This document shows positions 17,642-27,057 of a stretch of 64,000 bases of DNA, in pieces (the stretch's first letter is position 1; every line of letters starts with the position of its first letter). Both the position numbers and the translations under genes were made by a program. Source of the DNA: Streptomyces carminius (GTDB taxonomy: Bacteria > Actinomycetota > Actinomycetes > Streptomycetales > Streptomycetaceae); assembly GCF_002794255.1 (NCBI RefSeq), contig NZ_PGGW01000040.1, positions 62,001 to 126,000 on the forward strand, in the 5' to 3' direction. The notes below the pieces were generated by a model that had not been told where the DNA came from, did not search any database, and worked only from the letters and a program-made list of their open reading frames with translations.

Positions 17642-18595
17642 CTACGGGCGGCGCCGGCGGGCGGCCTCGTAGAGCGCGACGCCCGCGGCGACACCGGCGT
17701 TGAGGGACTCCGCGCCGCCCGGCATCGGGATGCGCACCCGCAGGTCGCAGGTCTCGCCGACCAGCCGCGACAGCCCCTTGCCCTCGCTGCCGACCACGAG
17801 CACCAGCGGTCCGTCCAGCGCGGCCGCGTCCTGCAGCTCGACCTCGCCCTCGGCCGCCAGGCCGACCACGATCAGCCCCGCCTTCCGGTACGCCTCCAGG
17901 GCGCGGGTGAGGTTCGTGGCCCGGGCGACCGGGGTGCGGGCGGCGGTGCCGGCGGAGGTCTTCCAGGCCCCCGCGGTCATCCCGGCCGCGCGGCGCTCGG
18001 GGACGACCACCCCGTGCCCCCCGAAGGCGGCGACGGAGCGGACCACCGCGCCCAGGTTGCGCGGGTCGGTGACGCCGTCGAGGGCGACGATCAGCGGGTC
18101 CTCGCCCTCGTCGTACGCCGCGGCCGCCAGGTCCTCGGGGTGGGCGTACTCGTAGGGCGGGATCTGCAGGACCATGCCCTGGTGGTTGAGCCCGTTGGTC
18201 ATGCGGTCCAGCTCGGGGCGCGGGGCCTCCATCAGATGGATGCCGCCGCGGTCGGAGACGAGCTGGAGCGCCTCGCGGACGCGCTCGTCGTTGTCGATGA
18301 ACTGCTGCACGTACAGCGTGTTCGCCGGTACGCCCTCGCGCAGCGCCTCGACCACCGGGTTGCGGCCGACGACCAGCTCCGAGGTGCCCTTCCCGCCGCG
18401 CCGGGCGGTGGGGCGGCGGGCGGCCTGCCGGGCCCGGGCGTTGGCGACGCGGTTCTTGGCGTGGCCCTTGCGCATCTCGGCGGGCGGGGTGGGGCCCCTG
18501 CCCTCCAGGCCGCGGCGCCGCTTGCCGCCGCTGCCGACCTGCGCGCCCTTCTTGTTGGACGTGCGCCGGTTAGGGCGCTGGCTGTTCCCGGCCAT
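17642..18595 (-). CDS. rlmB: 23S rRNA (guanosine-2251) 2'-O-methyltransferase RlmB
   Basis: A 317-residue SpoU/TrmH-type enzyme that methylates the ribose of G2251 in the 23S rRNA P loop. Its knotted fold motifs are all present: [20 protein letters not shown] (motif 1), [13 protein letters not shown] (motif 2) and [20 protein letters not shown] (motif 3). The substrate-binding N-domain begins at [17 protein letters not shown]. The first 70 residues are a Lys/Arg-rich extension usual in actinobacteria. ATG at 18593-18595 was preferred to the ATG three codons upstream. It follows cysS with a 90-base gap, as in other Streptomyces. Confidence 0.93.
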   Translation of the reverse strand: MAGNSQRPNRRTSNKKGAQVGSGGKRRRGLEGRGPTPPAEMRKGHAKNRVANARARQAARRPTARRGGKGTSELVVGRNPVVEALREGVPANTLYVQQFIDNDERVREALQLVSDRGGIHLMEAPRPELDRMTNGLNHQGMVLQIPPYEYAHPEDLAAAAYDEGEDPLIVALDGVTDPRNLGAVVRSVAAFGGHGVVVPERRAAGMTAGAWKTSAGTAARTPVARATNLTRALEAYRKAGLIVVGLAAEGEVELQDAAALDGPLVLVVGSEGKGLSRLVGETCDLRVRIPMPGGAESLNAGVAAGVALYEAARRRRP

Positions 18596-18684
18596 CGGGA
18601 TCACTCATCTCTGCTTGCTGTTCTTGCTGTCGGTGGGTTCGGGGTGCGCGGAACACTGCGTGGGACGGCTCGGCGCGGGACGGC

Positions 18685-20100
18685 TCAGCGGGCGGTGTCC
18701 CGCGGACCCAGTTCCCAGCGCGGCCCGGCCGGGGTGTCCTCGATGACCAGGCCCGCCCGCTGGAGCTGGTCGCGGATGGCGTCGGCGGTGGCGTAGTCCT
18801 TGCGGACCCGGGCCGCCTGGCGCTGCTCCAGGACCAGGCCGACCAGGGAGTCCACGACCTCGTTCAGCTCCTCGCCGCGGCCTTCGCCGGTGCCGCCGGC
18901 CCACCGCTCGTCGAGCGGGTCGAGGCCGAGCACGCCCAGCATCGCCCGTACGGCGGCCAGCGCGGCTGCCACCGCGTCCTTGTCGTCCTCGGCGAGGGCG
19001 GCGTTGCCCTGCCGGACGGTGGTGTGGACGACGGCGAGCGCCTGCGGGACACCGAAGTCGTCGTCCATCGCCGCCGCGAACTCCCCGGGCACCTCGGCCG
19101 CGGGCTCCACGGACCCGGCCCGCTCGGCGGCGCGCTGGACGAAGCCCTCGATCCGGCCGTACGCGGCCTCGGCCTCGCGCAGGGCGTCCTCGCTGTACTC
19201 GATCATCGACCGGTAGTGCGGGGTGCCCAGGTAGTAGCGGAGCACCACGGGCCGCCACCGCCGGACCATCTCGGAGACGAGCACCGAGTTGCCCAGCGAC
19301 TTGCTCATCTTCTCGCCGCTCATGGTCACCCAGGCGTTGTGCAGCCAGTGGCGGGCGAACTCGTCGCCGTACGCCTTCGACTGGGCGATCTCGTTCTCGT
19401 GGTGCGGGAAGACCAGGTCGACGCCGCCGCCGTGGATGTCGAAGGCGCTGCCCAGGTACTTGTGGGCCATCGCCGAGCACTCCAGGTGCCAGCCGGGGCG
19501 GCCGGACCCCCAGGGCGTCTCCCAGCTCGGCTCGCCGGGCTTGACGGCCTTCCACAGGGCGAAGTCGCGCGGGTCGCGCTTGCCGGTCTCGCCCTCGCCC
19601 GACGGCTGGCGCAGGTCGTCCAGGTCCTGGTTGGACAGGGAGAGGTAGCCGGGGAAGGAGCGCACGTCGAAGTAGACGTTGCCGTCGGCGGCGTAGGCGT
19701 GTCCGCGGTCGATGAGCGTGCGCATCATCTCGACCATCTCGGGGACGTGGCCGGTGGCGCGCGGCTCGTAGGTGGGCGGCAGGCAGCCGAGGGCGGTGTA
19801 GGCGTCGCCGAAGGCCCGCTCGTTGGCGTAGCCGATCGCCCACCAGGGGCGGCCCTGCTCGGCGGACTTGGTGATGATCTTGTCGTCGATGTCCGTGACG
19901 TTGCGGACGAACGTCACCTCGTAGCCGCGGTACTCGAACCAGCGGCGCATGATGTCGAAGTTCAGCCCCGACCGGATGTGCCCGATGTGCGGGGGCGCCT
20001 GCACGGTCGCACCGCACAGGTAGATCGAGACGCAGCCCGGCGTGAGCGGGGTGAAGTCACGGATCTGCCGGGCGCTGGTGTCGTACAGGCGAAGAGTCAC
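18685..20100 (-). CDS. cysS: Cysteinyl-tRNA synthetase
   Basis: A 471-residue class Ia synthetase that charges tRNA-Cys. It has the zinc ligand Cys29 in YLCGATVQ, the HIGH box PHIGHIR (residues 37-43), the GWHLECSAM zinc/active-site region, [17 protein letters not shown] and the KMSKSLGNS loop. The length and presence of the anticodon domain identify CysS rather than the mycothiol ligase MshC. The start is GTG 20098-20100. A strong terminator just upstream isolates it from the PPOX gene, so cysS-rlmB is probably one unit. Confidence 0.97.
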   Translation of the reverse strand: MTLRLYDTSARQIRDFTPLTPGCVSIYLCGATVQAPPHIGHIRSGLNFDIMRRWFEYRGYEVTFVRNVTDIDDKIITKSAEQGRPWWAIGYANERAFGDAYTALGCLPPTYEPRATGHVPEMVEMMRTLIDRGHAYAADGNVYFDVRSFPGYLSLSNQDLDDLRQPSGEGETGKRDPRDFALWKAVKPGEPSWETPWGSGRPGWHLECSAMAHKYLGSAFDIHGGGVDLVFPHHENEIAQSKAYGDEFARHWLHNAWVTMSGEKMSKSLGNSVLVSEMVRRWRPVVLRYYLGTPHYRSMIEYSEDALREAEAAYGRIEGFVQRAAERAGSVEPAAEVPGEFAAAMDDDFGVPQALAVVHTTVRQGNAALAEDDKDAVAAALAAVRAMLGVLGLDPLDERWAGGTGEGRGEELNEVVDSLVGLVLEQRQAARVRKDYATADAIRDQLQRAGLVIEDTPAGPRWELGPRDTAR

Positions 20101-20116
20101 GCGTCAAAGGGTAGTC

Positions 20117-20157
20117 GGAAAAGCGGGCCGTCCGGTGCCGGACGGCCCGCGCTTTCC
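20117..20157 (-). terminator. Terminator after the PPOX gene
   Basis: 13-bp arms (20123-20135 and 20138-20150, GCGGGCCGTCCGG) flanked by GGAAA/TTTCC, between the PPOX stop and the cysS start on the minus strand. Confidence 0.8.
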
Positions 20158-20193
20158 GGCCGCGCGCCCGCTCCCCGGCGGGGCGGCGAGCGC

Positions 20194-20607
20194 TCAGACG
20201 AGGCCGCCCATGCCGGTGACCCGCTCGGGGGTGACGCGGACGACGACGCGCTCGGCGTCCTGCCCCGCGGCCGGGTTGAAGTCGGCGTACCGCTTGCCGG
20301 TGTACTTCACCGACAGCTCGTCGATGAGCTCCTGCCCGCCCTCGGTGGTCAGGGTGGCGGCGCCGCGGATCTCGGCGTACTCGTACGGCGCGTCCGGGTC
20401 CTGGACGACGACCGAGACGCGCGGGTCGCGCTCGATGTTCCTGGCCTTGCGCCGGTCCACGGTGGTGCAGATCAGCACGGCGTCGCCGTCCCGCTTGGCC
20501 CACACCGGCGAGACCTGCGGGCGGCCGTCGGGCTGGACGGTGGCGACGCTGACGAAGACGGGCTTGTCGAGGAGCTGCTTGAGGTTGTCCGACAGTACGG
20601 CTGCCAC
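20194..20607 (-). CDS. PPOX-class F420-dependent oxidoreductase
   Basis: A 137-residue split-barrel flavin/F420-binding protein. The segments PVFVSVATVQPDGRPQVSPV and DGDAVLICTTVDRRKARNIE, followed by PRVSVVVQDP, match the small actinobacterial PPOX-class F420-dependent enzymes. These use reduced deazaflavin F420 on mostly unknown substrates. The start is GTG 20605-20607, with GGGAC upstream on the minus strand. A hairpin follows the stop. Confidence 0.88.
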   Translation of the reverse strand: MAAVLSDNLKQLLDKPVFVSVATVQPDGRPQVSPVWAKRDGDAVLICTTVDRRKARNIERDPRVSVVVQDPDAPYEYAEIRGAATLTTEGGQELIDELSVKYTGKRYADFNPAAGQDAERVVVRVTPERVTGMGGLV

Positions 20608-20975
20608 GGGAACGTCCCTTTCCCTCCGGGGGCGGCTGAGGATTCCGGACCGGGCTCCGGGCCGGACTCCGGTCCCTGCTGGTCCCCCACGACTGCCTCG
20701 GGGACACCGGCTCCCACCCTCCCCGCCCCGCCCCCGGCGGCGGGGCCGCCACGCCCGCCGGATACGCCGCCCGGCCCAGCGGCTCCCGGCCCCGGGGTGA
20801 TCCGGCGGCACCGGGACCGCGCTGCCCCGCCCCGGGGCCGGGAGCCGGCCTCCGGAGCCGGGGCCGACGCGGCACGGGGTACCTCCCGGCCGAGGGCCAG
20901 GGGCGGAAGCCGGGGATGGAAACCGGGAATGGGGGCCGGGGCGGCGAGCGGGGCGGGACCCCGGCTCGCGCGGCG
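20608..20975 (-). other. Intergenic gap between ispF and the PPOX gene
   Basis: 368 bases, very GC-rich, with no credible ORF (short frames are low-complexity Arg/Gly/Pro) and no clear hairpin. It should hold the ispF 3' end and the PPOX promoter, but I cannot point to either with confidence. Confidence 0.5.
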
Positions 20976-21491
20976 CTACCCGCGGCGGACGACCAGCGCC
21001 GTCGCCACGGCCGCCAGGCCCTCGCCGCGGCCGGTCAGGCCCAGCCCGTCGGTGGTCGTCCCGGAGACGGACACGGGCGCGCCGACCGCCGCCGAGAGCG
21101 CCGCCCGCGCCTCCTCGCGCCGCTTGCCGATCTTGGGCCGTACGCCGATGACCTGGATCGCCACATTGCCGATCCCGTATCCCGCGTCCCGTACGATCCG
21201 GGCCGCCTCGGCGAGCAGGGTCACGCCCGAGGCGCCGGACCACTCGGGGCGGTCGGTGCCGAAGTGGGCGCCGAGATCGCCCAGGCCGGCGGCGGAGAAC
21301 AGCGCGTCGCAGGCGGCGTGCGCGGCGACGTCACCGTCGGAGTGCCCGGCCAGGCCGTACTCCTCGCCCTCCCAGCGCAGGCCCGCGCACCACAGCTCGC
21401 GGCCCTCGGCGAAGGCGTGCACGTCCGTGCCGATCCCGACCAGGGGCAGGGACGGCGCGGACGGCGGGGGCGGCGGGGGCTCAGTAGCCAT
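20976..21491 (-). CDS. ispF: 2-C-methyl-D-erythritol 2,4-cyclodiphosphate synthase
   Basis: A 171-residue enzyme of the non-mevalonate (MEP) isoprenoid pathway that cyclises CDP-methylerythritol 2-phosphate. The zinc site GIGTDVHAF (Asp-x-His), the [20 protein letters not shown] substrate loop with its third His, and [10 protein letters not shown] are all present. The ATG (21489-21491) overlaps the end of ispD by 11 bases, so the two are translationally coupled. The first dozen residues are a Pro-rich tail. Confidence 0.96.
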   Translation of the reverse strand: MATEPPPPPPSAPSLPLVGIGTDVHAFAEGRELWCAGLRWEGEEYGLAGHSDGDVAAHAACDALFSAAGLGDLGAHFGTDRPEWSGASGVTLLAEAARIVRDAGYGIGNVAIQVIGVRPKIGKRREEARAALSAAVGAPVSVSGTTTDGLGLTGRGEGLAAVATALVVRRG

Positions 21492-22254
21492 CGGTGGCCC
21501 TCCGGCGGGCGAGTACGGCCTCGGCGAGCACGAGGTCCAGCGGACGGGTCACCTTGAACGCCTCCTCGTGGCCGGGCACCAGCACCACGGGCACACCCAG
21601 CCGCTCGACCAGCCCGGCGTCGTCGGTGGCGCCCTCGCCCTCCCCCGGAGCCCCCGCGGCGCGCTCGTGCGCCTTGAGGAGCACCGCGCGGTCGAAGCCC
21701 TGCGGGGTCTGCACGGCCCGCAGCAGGGCGCGTTCGGGCGTGTCCGTCACCGGCTCGGGCTCCCCGGGCGGCACCCCGGGCGCGATCCGCTTGACGGTGT
21801 CCGCGACGGGCAGCGCCGGTACGACGGCGGGCGCCCCGGCGCGTACGGCGGCGGCCACCGCCTCCACGGTCTCCACGGGGACCAGCGGCCGGGCCGCGTC
21901 GTGGACGAGGACCACGTCGATGTCGCCGGTCAGTGCGGCCAGTCCCAGGGCGACGGACTCCTGCCGGGTGGCACCGCCGGGGACGACCGTCACGTCGGTG
22001 GAGCCCGCGGAGCCGGGCAGCGGGTGCTCGTCCAGCAGGGTGCGGACGGCGGCGGCGGCGTCCGACGGGGCGACGACGACCACCTGGGAGACGGTCCGGG
22101 CACGGGCCACCGCCCGGACGGCGTGGACGAGCATCGGGGTGCCGCCGAGGAGCCGCAGCGCCTTGGGGGCGCCGTGGCCGAGCCGTACGCCGCGGCCGGC
22201 GGCGGGGATGACCACGGCGGTGCGGCCGGTGGCGGACATCGGATTGTCTGGCAT
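21481..22254 (-). CDS. ispD: 2-C-methyl-D-erythritol 4-phosphate cytidylyltransferase
   Basis: A 257-residue IspD, adding CMP to MEP in isoprenoid synthesis. Motifs are [20 protein letters not shown] (nucleotide-binding loop), [21 protein letters not shown] and [19 protein letters not shown]. Two ATGs fit: 22252-22254 (used) and 22237-22239, five codons inside; neither has a strong RBS. A frame extending to 22584 has no family similarity and is unlikely to be coding. It overlaps ispF. Confidence 0.93.
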   Translation of the reverse strand: MPDNPMSATGRTAVVIPAAGRGVRLGHGAPKALRLLGGTPMLVHAVRAVARARTVSQVVVVAPSDAAAAVRTLLDEHPLPGSAGSTDVTVVPGGATRQESVALGLAALTGDIDVVLVHDAARPLVPVETVEAVAAAVRAGAPAVVPALPVADTVKRIAPGVPPGEPEPVTDTPERALLRAVQTPQGFDRAVLLKAHERAAGAPGEGEGATDDAGLVERLGVPVVLVPGHEEAFKVTRPLDLVLAEAVLARRRATDGY

Positions 22255-22816
22255 CGCTTGCACGTTCAGGTTTGTGTCCTCGGCGCGGTTGGGTATGGCA
22301 TTCAGCGTGCCGGGCGCGACGTCCCGATCGGCCCCTTCCGTGACGACCGTTCGTGCGGCCGCCCGGGCCCGGCACCTGGGCACCGAAGCAGGCCGTGGCG
22401 GCCTGGAAGTGGCCACGAGCCCTCGGCGCGGGGGCTTCGAGGTGACTTCGCGGTCCGGGCCGACACCGGCTTCGGGCCGACCGGTCCGGGCCGACGGAGC
22501 CCTTCGGCTACGGATCCCCTCATCCGGAGATGCCGCAGCGCCCGGTGACGGACCGCCGGTCCTTACCGGACCGCACGTCCTCACCCGGGCACCGCGGCAT
22601 TTTCACGGTGTTCACGGTTCACATTCGTTCGGCGTTCCACCGGGCCGGGTGGTCCACCGGCGTACCGCCGCGGGGGCAGCCGTACGTCCGCGGTATCCGT
22701 CCGGTCCCGCGCGCCGGATCACGGCCCGGGTTACCGGAAGACCTCCGGGGGACCGGCTCCTCCTGGGGACTTCGGGCTTCGGAAGGCCGGGCCGGCCGGG
22801 TCGGGAGACCGCCGGG
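22255..22816 (-). other. Intergenic gap between carD and ispD
   Basis: 562 bases between two genes on the same strand. The frames in it are compositionally biased and carry no motif. There is room for the ispD promoter, but I see no clear -10/-35 pair and no strong terminator for carD. Confidence 0.5.
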
Positions 22817-23299
22817 TCAGGAGGCCAGGACCTCGTCGAGCAGCGTCTCCGCCTTGTCCTCGTTGGTGTTCTCCGCGAGAGCCAGTTCGCTCACCAGGAT
22901 CTGGCGGGCCTTGGCGAGCATCCGCTTCTCACCAGCGGAGAGCCCGCGCTCGCGCTCACGTCGCCACAGGTCGCGCACGACTTCGGCCACCTTGATCACA
23001 TCGCCGGACGCGAGCTTCTCCAGGTTCGCCTTGTAGCGCCGGGACCAGTTGGTCGGCTCCTCGGCGTAAGGCGCCCGGAGCACCTCGAAGACCCGGTCGA
23101 GGCCGTCCTGGCCAACCACGTCACGCACACCGACGAGCTCCGCGTTTTCCGCCGGTACGCGCACCTCCAGGTCGCCCTGCGCGACCTTCAGAACCAAGTA
23201 GGTCTTGTCCACGCCTTTGATCTGACGAGTTTCGATGGCCTCGATCAGCGCGGCCCCGTGATGGGGATAGACCACGGTGTCGCCAACCTTGAACGTCAT
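22817..23299 (-). CDS. carD: CarD-family RNA polymerase-binding regulator
   Basis: A 160-residue protein. The N-terminal RNA-polymerase-interacting (Tudor-like) domain begins [20 protein letters not shown]. The C-terminal helical DNA-binding part contains [19 protein letters not shown] and [18 protein letters not shown]. CarD binds the beta subunit, stabilises open complexes and is essential in mycobacteria. Its place upstream of ispD-ispF is conserved in actinobacteria. A candidate promoter (TTCAGA-N17-TACTCT on the minus strand, 23328-23356) lies just upstream. Confidence 0.96.
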   Translation of the reverse strand: MTFKVGDTVVYPHHGAALIEAIETRQIKGVDKTYLVLKVAQGDLEVRVPAENAELVGVRDVVGQDGLDRVFEVLRAPYAEEPTNWSRRYKANLEKLASGDVIKVAEVVRDLWRRERERGLSAGEKRMLAKARQILVSELALAENTNEDKAETLLDEVLAS

Positions 23300-23831
23300 G
23301 TGACAGGTACCCCTTCCGTGGCTATCCAGAGTAACACGAGAACGCTCTCTTCTGAATGGCGTTTTCGCAGGTCAGGGCGCATCTCGGGGCTTGACAACAG
23401 CAACCGGGTCGTGCTGCGAGGGGGTTCCGGAAGCGCGAATTCGCAGGTGGGAGGGGATCTGCGCGAGGGAGGAATCGGGTACGTCGCCACCCGCCGGAAG
23501 GCCGGTCGAAACGCCCGTACGCCCGTTTTGTCGGATTGCCTCGGCGGCCGAACGGACCCCGCCCAATTGATCAGCCCGTCCGGGGCGCGCGCCCGGGGCC
23601 CAATTTCCGCCGAACCTCCGCGGAGCCTTCCGCCGGGTCTTCCACGGCCCTTCCCGGCCGGCTTCCGGGGAATGCGCGTAATCGCCCGCACCGGTCCGCC
23701 GCGATATTCCGCGGGGCCCCGCCACCCGTGCCCGCCCCGGCCGGGGGCGGCCCGGCTGCGGGAACGCTTGAGGGGATCGGTACGCTGAGGCTCGCCCACA
23801 GAACCATTCACCGCTAGGAGTAGCCGCCGCC
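23300..23831. other. Divergent intergenic region carD / lipoprotein
   Basis: 532 bases holding the promoters of carD (minus) and the lipoprotein gene (plus). Candidates are TTCAGA-N17-TACTCT for carD (23356 to 23328) and a TACGCT -10-like box at 23781-23786 for the lipoprotein. The middle part has biased GC-rich sequence with no convincing ORF. Confidence 0.45.
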
Positions 23832-24494
23832 GTGAGCAGCAGCCTTCGTCGCGGCGCCCTCGCCGCCACCGCCCTCGCGCTCTCGATCGCGACCCTGACC
23901 GCCTGCGGAGCCGGGCCGGACGCCCAGAGCCTGACCATCAGGCCCGACAACGCCTCGGCCGCCGTCGAGGACCTCGAGCTCCAGAACGTGAACATCGTCA
24001 CCTCACAGGACGGCGAGTCCGGCCGCGCGGCCGTCACCGCCCGCATCTTCAACGGCGGCACCGAGGACGAGACGCTGGAGTCCGTCACCATCGGCGGCTC
24101 CGACACGGCCGTGGAGCTGACCCCGGCCGAGGGCGGGGAGCTGACCGTCCCGGCCGGCGGCTCCCTGGCGCTCGGCGGCGAGGACAACGCCACCGCGATC
24201 GTCGAGGACGTCGAGCAGGCCGGCATCCGGCAGGGCGACGCCCAGTCGCTCGTCTTCGAGTTCGAGTCGACCGGCCGGGTGGAGCTGCGCGCCACCGTGG
24301 TCCCGGCGACCGGCCCCTGGGAGGGCTACGGGCCCGGCGCCGCTCCGGAGGAGTCCCAGGAGCCGGGCGGGTCCACCACCGAGCCCGGCCAGGAGGAGGA
24401 CGACCCCGACGGCCAGGACGAGGGCGCGAACGACAGCGGGGACGACGGCACCCAGGGCGAGATCGGCAACTCCCAGGAGGAGCAGAACGACTGA
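23832..24494 (+). CDS. Secreted lipoprotein (DUF461-like)
   Basis: A 220-residue protein from GTG 23832 with AGGAG upstream. The signal peptide ALAATALALSIATLTACGAG ends in the lipobox LTAC, so it should be lipid-anchored outside the membrane. The following 120 residues form a beta-sandwich-like domain (LQNVNIVTSQDGESGRAAVT and NGGTEDETLESVTI). The last 55 are a very acidic Glu/Asp/Gly/Gln tail. Related proteins sit next to phoP/carD in other Streptomyces; the function is unknown, and copper- or phosphate-related roles would be guesses. It ends at a bidirectional terminator facing phoP. Confidence 0.82.
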   Translation: MSSSLRRGALAATALALSIATLTACGAGPDAQSLTIRPDNASAAVEDLELQNVNIVTSQDGESGRAAVTARIFNGGTEDETLESVTIGGSDTAVELTPAEGGELTVPAGGSLALGGEDNATAIVEDVEQAGIRQGDAQSLVFEFESTGRVELRATVVPATGPWEGYGPGAAPEESQEPGGSTTEPGQEEDDPDGQDEGANDSGDDGTQGEIGNSQEEQND

Positions 24495-24546
24495 CGGCCG
24501 GTGACCGGCGGCCGCCGTACGACCGCGGCCGCCGGTCACCCGGGCC

Positions 24547-24600
24547 AGTGGAATGCCGGTGGGGCCGCCCCGTTCGGGGCGGCCCCACCGGCATTCCACT
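24547..24600. terminator. Strong bidirectional terminator, lipoprotein / phoP
   Basis: 26-nt arms (24547-24572 and 24575-24600, beginning AGTGGAATGCCGG) are perfect complements around a CGTTCG apex, between convergent genes. Confidence 0.92.
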
Positions 24601-24644
24601 CACTCACCGGACAGCGGCCCGCGGCCCTGTCACGGCCGGTACCG

Positions 24645-25325
24645 TCACGGCTCGAACTTGTAGCCCAGCCCCCGCACGGTCACCAGGTAGCGCGGCGCGC
24701 CCGGGTCCGGCTCGATCTTGGCGCGCAGCCGCTTGACGTGCACGTCCAGCGTCTTGGTGTCGCCGACGTAGTCCGCGCCCCAGACCCGGTCTATGAGCTG
24801 CATCCGGGTGAGCACCCGCCCGGCGTTGCGCAGCAGCATCTCCAGCAGGTCGAACTCCTTCAGCGGCAGGTCGATCTTGGTGCCGCCGACCGTCACCACA
24901 TGCCGGTCCACGTCCATCCGGACCGGGCCGGCCTCCAGTGCCGCCGGGGCGGCCTCCTCCGGCTCACCGCGCCGCCGCAGCACGGCCCGGATGCGGGCCA
25001 CCAGTTCCCGCGAGGAGAACGGCTTGGTGACGTAGTCGTCGGCTCCTATCTCCAGACCGACGACCTTGTCGATCTCGCTGTCCTTGGCGGTCACCATGAT
25101 GACCGGGACGTTCGAACGGCCGCGGAGCTGCCGGCAGACCTCGGTACCGGGCAGCCCCGGCAGCATCAGGTCCAGCAGCACCAGATCGGCGCCGTTGCGC
25201 TCGAACTCCTCCAGGCCGTCCGGGCCCGTGGCCGCGACGGCCACCTCGAAACCTTCCTTGCGCAGCATGTACGACAGGGCGTCACTGAACGATTCCTCGT
25301 CCTCGACGACGAGCACTCGGGTCAC
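24645..25325 (-). CDS. phoP: Phosphate response regulator PhoP
   Basis: A 226-residue OmpR-family regulator. The receiver has the acidic pocket VVEDEE, phospho-acceptor Asp52 in LLDLMLPG and the switch Lys in VTKPFSSREL. The C-terminal winged helix includes LPLKEFDLLEMLLRNAGRVL and VKRLRAKIEPDPG. In Streptomyces PhoP activates phosphate scavenging and represses secondary metabolism by binding PHO boxes. The GTG start (25323-25325) overlaps the phoR stop, so the pair is coupled. Confidence 0.96.
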   Translation of the reverse strand: MTRVLVVEDEESFSDALSYMLRKEGFEVAVAATGPDGLEEFERNGADLVLLDLMLPGLPGTEVCRQLRGRSNVPVIMVTAKDSEIDKVVGLEIGADDYVTKPFSSRELVARIRAVLRRRGEPEEAAPAALEAGPVRMDVDRHVVTVGGTKIDLPLKEFDLLEMLLRNAGRVLTRMQLIDRVWGADYVGDTKTLDVHVKRLRAKIEPDPGAPRYLVTVRGLGYKFEP

Positions 25326-26854
25326 GGGAGGACCTCCGGGGCGGGTGCGGAATGGTGATTGTCGGACTCATGGGGGGTTCGAGTGTCGTCTCGGGGGCGG
25401 CCGCGGACCGTGGCGGACGCACGGGCGGTGCCGTACGGCCGCGCGGTGCCCGGACCGCCGGGTTCGTCCGCTCCGCCGGGTTCGCCGGAGGGGTTGTCCG
25501 GACCGCCCGGGTACGGGAGGCCCGTACGGCCGGGGCCGCCGGGGTGCTCGGCGTCCACGGCGTCCGCGGCGTCCGCGGCGTCCAGGGGTTCGCCGAGGCC
25601 GTCGAGGCCGTCGAGGTCGTCGAGGTCGTCCACGTCGGACGGCTCGCGCAGCGCGCCGCCCACCCGCTCCCGCTCGCGCCGCCGGGCCTCGGCGCGCTCC
25701 CGCGCGCTGCCGGCCTCCGGCAGCCGCAGGGTGAAGGTGGAGCCCTGTCCCTCCGCGCTCCACACGGTGACCTCCCCGCCGTGCGAGGCGGCCACGTGCT
25801 TGACGATGGCCAGCCCCAGGCCGGTGCCGCCGGTGGCCCGGGAGCGGGCCGGGTCCACACGGTAGAACCGCTCGAAGATCCGGTCCTTGTCCCTGTCGGA
25901 GATACCGATGCCCTGGTCGGTCACCGCGATCTCGATCATGTCCCCGCCGGACGCGGCCACCCGGCGGCCGGAGATGCCCACCCGGGTGCGGGAGGGCGAG
26001 TAGTTGACGGCGTTCTCGACGAGGTTGCCGAGCGCCGCCGCGAGCTGGCCGCGGTTGCCCCACACATGCAGGCCGGCGGTGCCGCCGGTGGCCATGGTGA
26101 TCTGCTTGGCGCCCGCCGGCTGGCGGCAGCGGTCGATGGCCTCGGCCACCAGCTCGTCCACCCGTACCGGCTCGGAGTCCTCCATCGGGTTGTCGTTCTG
26201 CACCCGGGAGAGGTCGATCAGCTCCTGGACGAGGTTGGTGAGCCGGGTCGCCTCGTTCTGCATGCGCCCGGCGAAGCGCTGCACCGCCTCGGGGTCGTCG
26301 GCGGCGTCCATGACCGCCTCCGACAGCAGCGACAGCGCGCCGACCGGGGTCTTCAGCTCGTGGCTGACATTCGCCACGAAGTCGCGGCGCACCGCCTCGA
26401 TGCGCCGGGCCTCGGTCATGTCCTCCACCAGCAGCAGCACCAGCCGGGAGCCCAGTGGCGCGACCCGGGCGGAGACGGCCAGCGCCTCGCCGCGGCCGGT
26501 GCCGCGCCGCGGCACGTCCAGGTCGGTCTGGCGGATCTCGCCGTCGCGGCGGGTGGCACGGGCCATCTGGAGCATCGGGTCCACCGCCAGCTTCCCGCCG
26601 CGCACCAGCCCGAGGGCGTACGCCGCCGAGCTCGCCTTGACCACCGCGTCGGACTCGTCGAGCACCACGGCGGAGGAGCGCAGCACCGACAGCACGGTGT
26701 CCACGCCGGGCGGCAGGACGGCCTCGGTGTGCAGGGAGGTGCGCGTGGGGCGGGTCTGCTCCCGCTCGCTCCAGCGGAACGCGAGTACGGCGACCACGCC
26801 GGTGCACACCCCGACGACCGCTGCCACTGCGGCGACCGCCGCGTCCACGTCCAT
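25322..26854 (-). CDS. phoR: Phosphate sensor histidine kinase PhoR
   Basis: A 510-residue kinase. It has one N-terminal membrane helix (AAVAAVAAVVGVCTGVVAVL), a PAS-like segment (about 50-150), the H-box NVSHELKTPVG with His165, N-box NLVENAVNY, and G-boxes DQGIGI and GGTGLGLAIVKHVA. It phosphorylates PhoP under phosphate limitation. The last 110 residues are an unusual disordered tail with Asp-Leu repeats, then Pro/Gly. It is transcribed divergently from phoU with a PHO box between them. Confidence 0.95.
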   Translation of the reverse strand: MDVDAAVAAVAAVVGVCTGVVAVLAFRWSEREQTRPTRTSLHTEAVLPPGVDTVLSVLRSSAVVLDESDAVVKASSAAYALGLVRGGKLAVDPMLQMARATRRDGEIRQTDLDVPRRGTGRGEALAVSARVAPLGSRLVLLLVEDMTEARRIEAVRRDFVANVSHELKTPVGALSLLSEAVMDAADDPEAVQRFAGRMQNEATRLTNLVQELIDLSRVQNDNPMEDSEPVRVDELVAEAIDRCRQPAGAKQITMATGGTAGLHVWGNRGQLAAALGNLVENAVNYSPSRTRVGISGRRVAASGGDMIEIAVTDQGIGISDRDKDRIFERFYRVDPARSRATGGTGLGLAIVKHVAASHGGEVTVWSAEGQGSTFTLRLPEAGSARERAEARRRERERVGGALREPSDVDDLDDLDGLDGLGEPLDAADAADAVDAEHPGGPGRTGLPYPGGPDNPSGEPGGADEPGGPGTARPYGTARASATVRGRPRDDTRTPHESDNHHSAPAPEVLP

Positions 26855-26927
26855 GTGTCCAGATTAAGCGGGCCGCAGAAGCCCTCCACAGCTGTTCGGG
26901 CCCTTACTCGAACACTCGTCTCCGAGA

Positions 26928-26960
26928 GTTCACGTCGGTGTCGGTGCCGATTCACCTGGG
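26928..26960. promoter_or_regulatory. PHO box: three 11-nt direct repeats
   Basis: GTTCACGTCGG (26928-26938), TGTCGGTGCCG (26939-26949) and ATTCACCTGGG (26950-26960) abut as 11-nt units close to the Streptomyces PhoP consensus G(G/T)TCAYYYR(G/C)G. They lie in the phoR/phoU divergent region, where a PHO box is known in S. coelicolor. Confidence 0.88.
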
Positions 26961-27057
26961 TGGACGGAAGCAGACGCGTTTCGGCCAGACCGTGGGAGCG
27001 TAGGGGAGAGAGCGGGGGGCTCTCCCCCCGGAACATCATGCGAGGGGAAGGACAGTC

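Noticed and set aside
19024..22548. A 1174-codon plus-strand frame across cysS, PPOX and ispD/ispF
   Set aside because: It is antisense to four well-recognised genes and its translation has no domain.
22255..22584. An N-terminal extension of IspD
   Set aside because: The frame is open for 110 more codons but is low-complexity and absent from the family; IspD homology starts at the chosen ATG.
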